A DNA stretch of 64,000 bases from Mimachlamys varia (taxonomy: Eukaryota > Mollusca > Bivalvia > Pectinida > Pectinidae): assembly GCA_947623455.1 (NCBI GenBank), contig OX392527.1:11342001-11406000 (forward strand), in the 5' to 3' direction. A program made the translations under genes and the position numbers. Below the pieces are notes generated by a model. The model did no database searches. It was not told where the DNA came from and was given only the letters and a program-made list of their open reading frames with translations. Shown piece after piece: positions 58,701 to 61,700 of this stretch. Numbering within the stretch: the first letter of the stretch is position 1; every line of letters starts with the position of its first letter.

Positions 58701-61700
58701 GAGGAATCGCTTAGAAAGAAAAGAGTAGGAGAGTCCTCGTTAGAAAAGCTGCCAGTTTAGTGGGCCAAGTTATATCCATGGGTGTTGTCATAGGTAGTAC
58801 GTCTCAGATTATGACGAGGTATATAAGCATGGATATTTTACAAGCGGTATCTTGGAATGCTTACATAAAGTTGGCTGATGAGAGTTTATTACAGCTTCAG
58901 TTTTGGAGAGAAAATGTAAAAAACGTCAATGTCAAGTCATTGAGAGATGTTGAAAAGTGCTCAAAAATTGTGTACAGTGATGCAAGTGGGTCTGGATTTG
59001 GTGGATACGAGGTTAGTACGATGTATGGTATAGCACACGGGGTGTGGACAGAGGAGGAAAGTGGTCACTCGTCAACATGGCGGGAATTAGTGGCAGTTCT
59101 GAGGGTTTTGAAATCCTTGGGGAGAAGTTTAGAAGGTCATAGGGTGAAATGGTTTTCAGATAACACAGGGGTTTGTACTATTGTAAATAAGGGGTCTATG
59201 AAACCTGGTTTGCAAATGGTTGCCATGGATATTTTTCATAGTTGTATCAAGTACAGCATGTCTTTAGAGATGGAATGATTGCCAAGGACGCTTAATGAGA
59301 AGGCGGATTATTTGTCACGGATTCCTGAGATGGATGATTGGGGCATTTCCATGGATATGCTAAATTTCATAGTTCAGAAATGGGGAAGACTTGATGTTGA
59401 TTGGTTTTCATCAGAACATAACGCTAAACTATCGGTTTATTATTCCAGGTTTTGGTATGAGGGTTCTGCTGGGGTTGATGCGTTTGTTCATTATTGGGGA
59501 GATAGTAGGGGCTTGTTTGTGCCTCCACCAATTTTGATATTACGAGTTATTAGAAAGATGTTATATGAAAAGGTATGTGGTGTGTTGATTGTCCCATTGT
59601 GGAGATCGTCAAGCTTTTGGGCGGTTATTTGCAAGAACGATGGTTCATTTATACCAGAAGTGTCGGATTACATAGATTTACCTAGTGGGAAGGAGTGGTT
59701 TACTCCATGTAAAAACGGTTCCGGCATGTTTGGTACTACGGATCTAAAGTTCCGGATGTTAGCGTTGTATATGGATTGTAGAGATAATCACACAGCAAAC
59801 AAAATTTTGCATTATTGAGGTGTTTTTGATAAATGCGCGGTGAAGAGTGTTATTTGAGTTTTATTATGAAATTGTGTACATAATGGCATTATGTGGACTT
59901 TAATAGTATGCCTTATAACTATATACTGATATTGAATGCAATTGTATCATTTGTTTTTTGTATAGTACACATTTGCCGCATGGCAACATTGTTAAATGTT
60001 TGCTGCATGGCGAGATTGATACATGTTTGCCGCATGGCGAGATTGATACATGTTTGCCGCATGGCAAGATTGATACATGTTTGCCGCATGGCGAGATTGA
60101 TACATGTTTGCCGCATGGCGAGATTGATACATGTTTGCCGCAGGGCGAGATTGATACATGTTTGCCGCATGGCGAGTTTGATGTATGTTTGCCGCATGGC
60201 GAGATTGATACATGTTTGCCGCAGGGCGAGATTGATACATGTTTGCCGCATGGCGAGTTTGATATATGTTCGCCGCATGGCGAGACTGACATATATTCGC
60301 TGGATGGCGACATTGATTATGTTTACCTTATGGAGAGGTTGATACATCTATATATATGGTTTAAATATACTTTTAGGTTGTTAATTTGGAGAGGCAGGTT
60401 TATAGTTTGTTACATACATGTAGTATTGTACATGTAATATTATTTTGTTATTTTGATTTTAATTATTTTTCCATCTTTAAATTTGTTTTTTCAGTGTTAT
60501 GCTGAGGAAATAGAGGAGCTTCCGGAAGTCTTGTCTGGTGAGGTGACCCTGATTCCGGAACTACTCAAGGATTCGCGGGCTGCGAGCACATCCAAAAATT
60601 ACACGCGTGGATTTCAGCGGTGGAAACGGTGGCTTTGTGCGAGTGGTTTAGGAATTGGGGACGCTTTACCGGCCAAGTCATTCCATGTGGCTCTATATTT
60701 AGCTTCTTTGACTCAAACTGCTAATACACCAAGTCCAATTGTGAATGCATTTTACAGTATAAAATGGTTTCATGATTTATTTGATATGGATGCTCCAACT
60801 AATTCTAATTTGGTTAAAAATATATTGGAAGCTTCGAAGAGAAAGTTAGCGAAACCGGTGGTAAAAAAGAAACCAGTAACCGTTGGTTTGTTGTTGTTAA
60901 TGTACAAAAGTAATTTTGTTGTCGGAAATTTGAAAAATCAGAGGATCATATGTGCGTGTTTACTAGGTTTTGCTGGATTTTTGAGGAGCGATGAGTTATT
61001 GCATGTCAGAATGTGTGATATTGTGTTTTGCACTGCATATATGAATGTTTTTATTGAGTCTAGTAAGACTGATAAATATAGAGATGGGGCATGGATTTGC
61101 ATTGCCAAGACAGGGACGTGTTTGTGCCCTGTTTCAAATCTGAAATTGTATTTGGAATGGGGTGAATTTACGGAGAATTCGGAGCAGTATGTGTTTTGTA
61201 ATTTATCTGCAACTAAAACTGGGTATAAGATAAGATCATGTAACAAACCTATGTCTTACACTAATTTACGTGAGAATTTTATTGGAGCTTTTAAGCCTCA
61301 TGTTGAGGATATTTCTCAGTTTTGTTTGCATTCTTTACGATCTGGTGGTGCTACAGCAGCTGCCAAGAATGGAATCAGTGACAGATTGTTTAAACGACAT
61401 GGTCGTTGGGTTAGCGAAAATGCAAAAGATGGATATGTTGAGGATTCATTTACAGAACGACTTAAAGTTTCTGAGAGTTTAGGTTTGTGAAGTTTGATAT
61501 ATGATAAGTCCCGTTCTTTGATATTCAGTGGCGATTATGCGCTCCATACAATAAATTATTGGAATTTATTATTGGTGTTGTGGTTTTCTATCGGAAGGTG
61601 TGGTATTGGAGGGAAATATAATTTTCGGAGTTTGATGGAACAGAATTAGCCGAAAATTGTTTTCCCTTCAGTGTCATACTTTCTGATAGGGGGCGTTGAA

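Noticed and set aside
59892..60440. Cys/Met-rich repetitive ORFs within the retrotransposon
   Set aside because: A 27-bp minisatellite read in several frames; no protein family.
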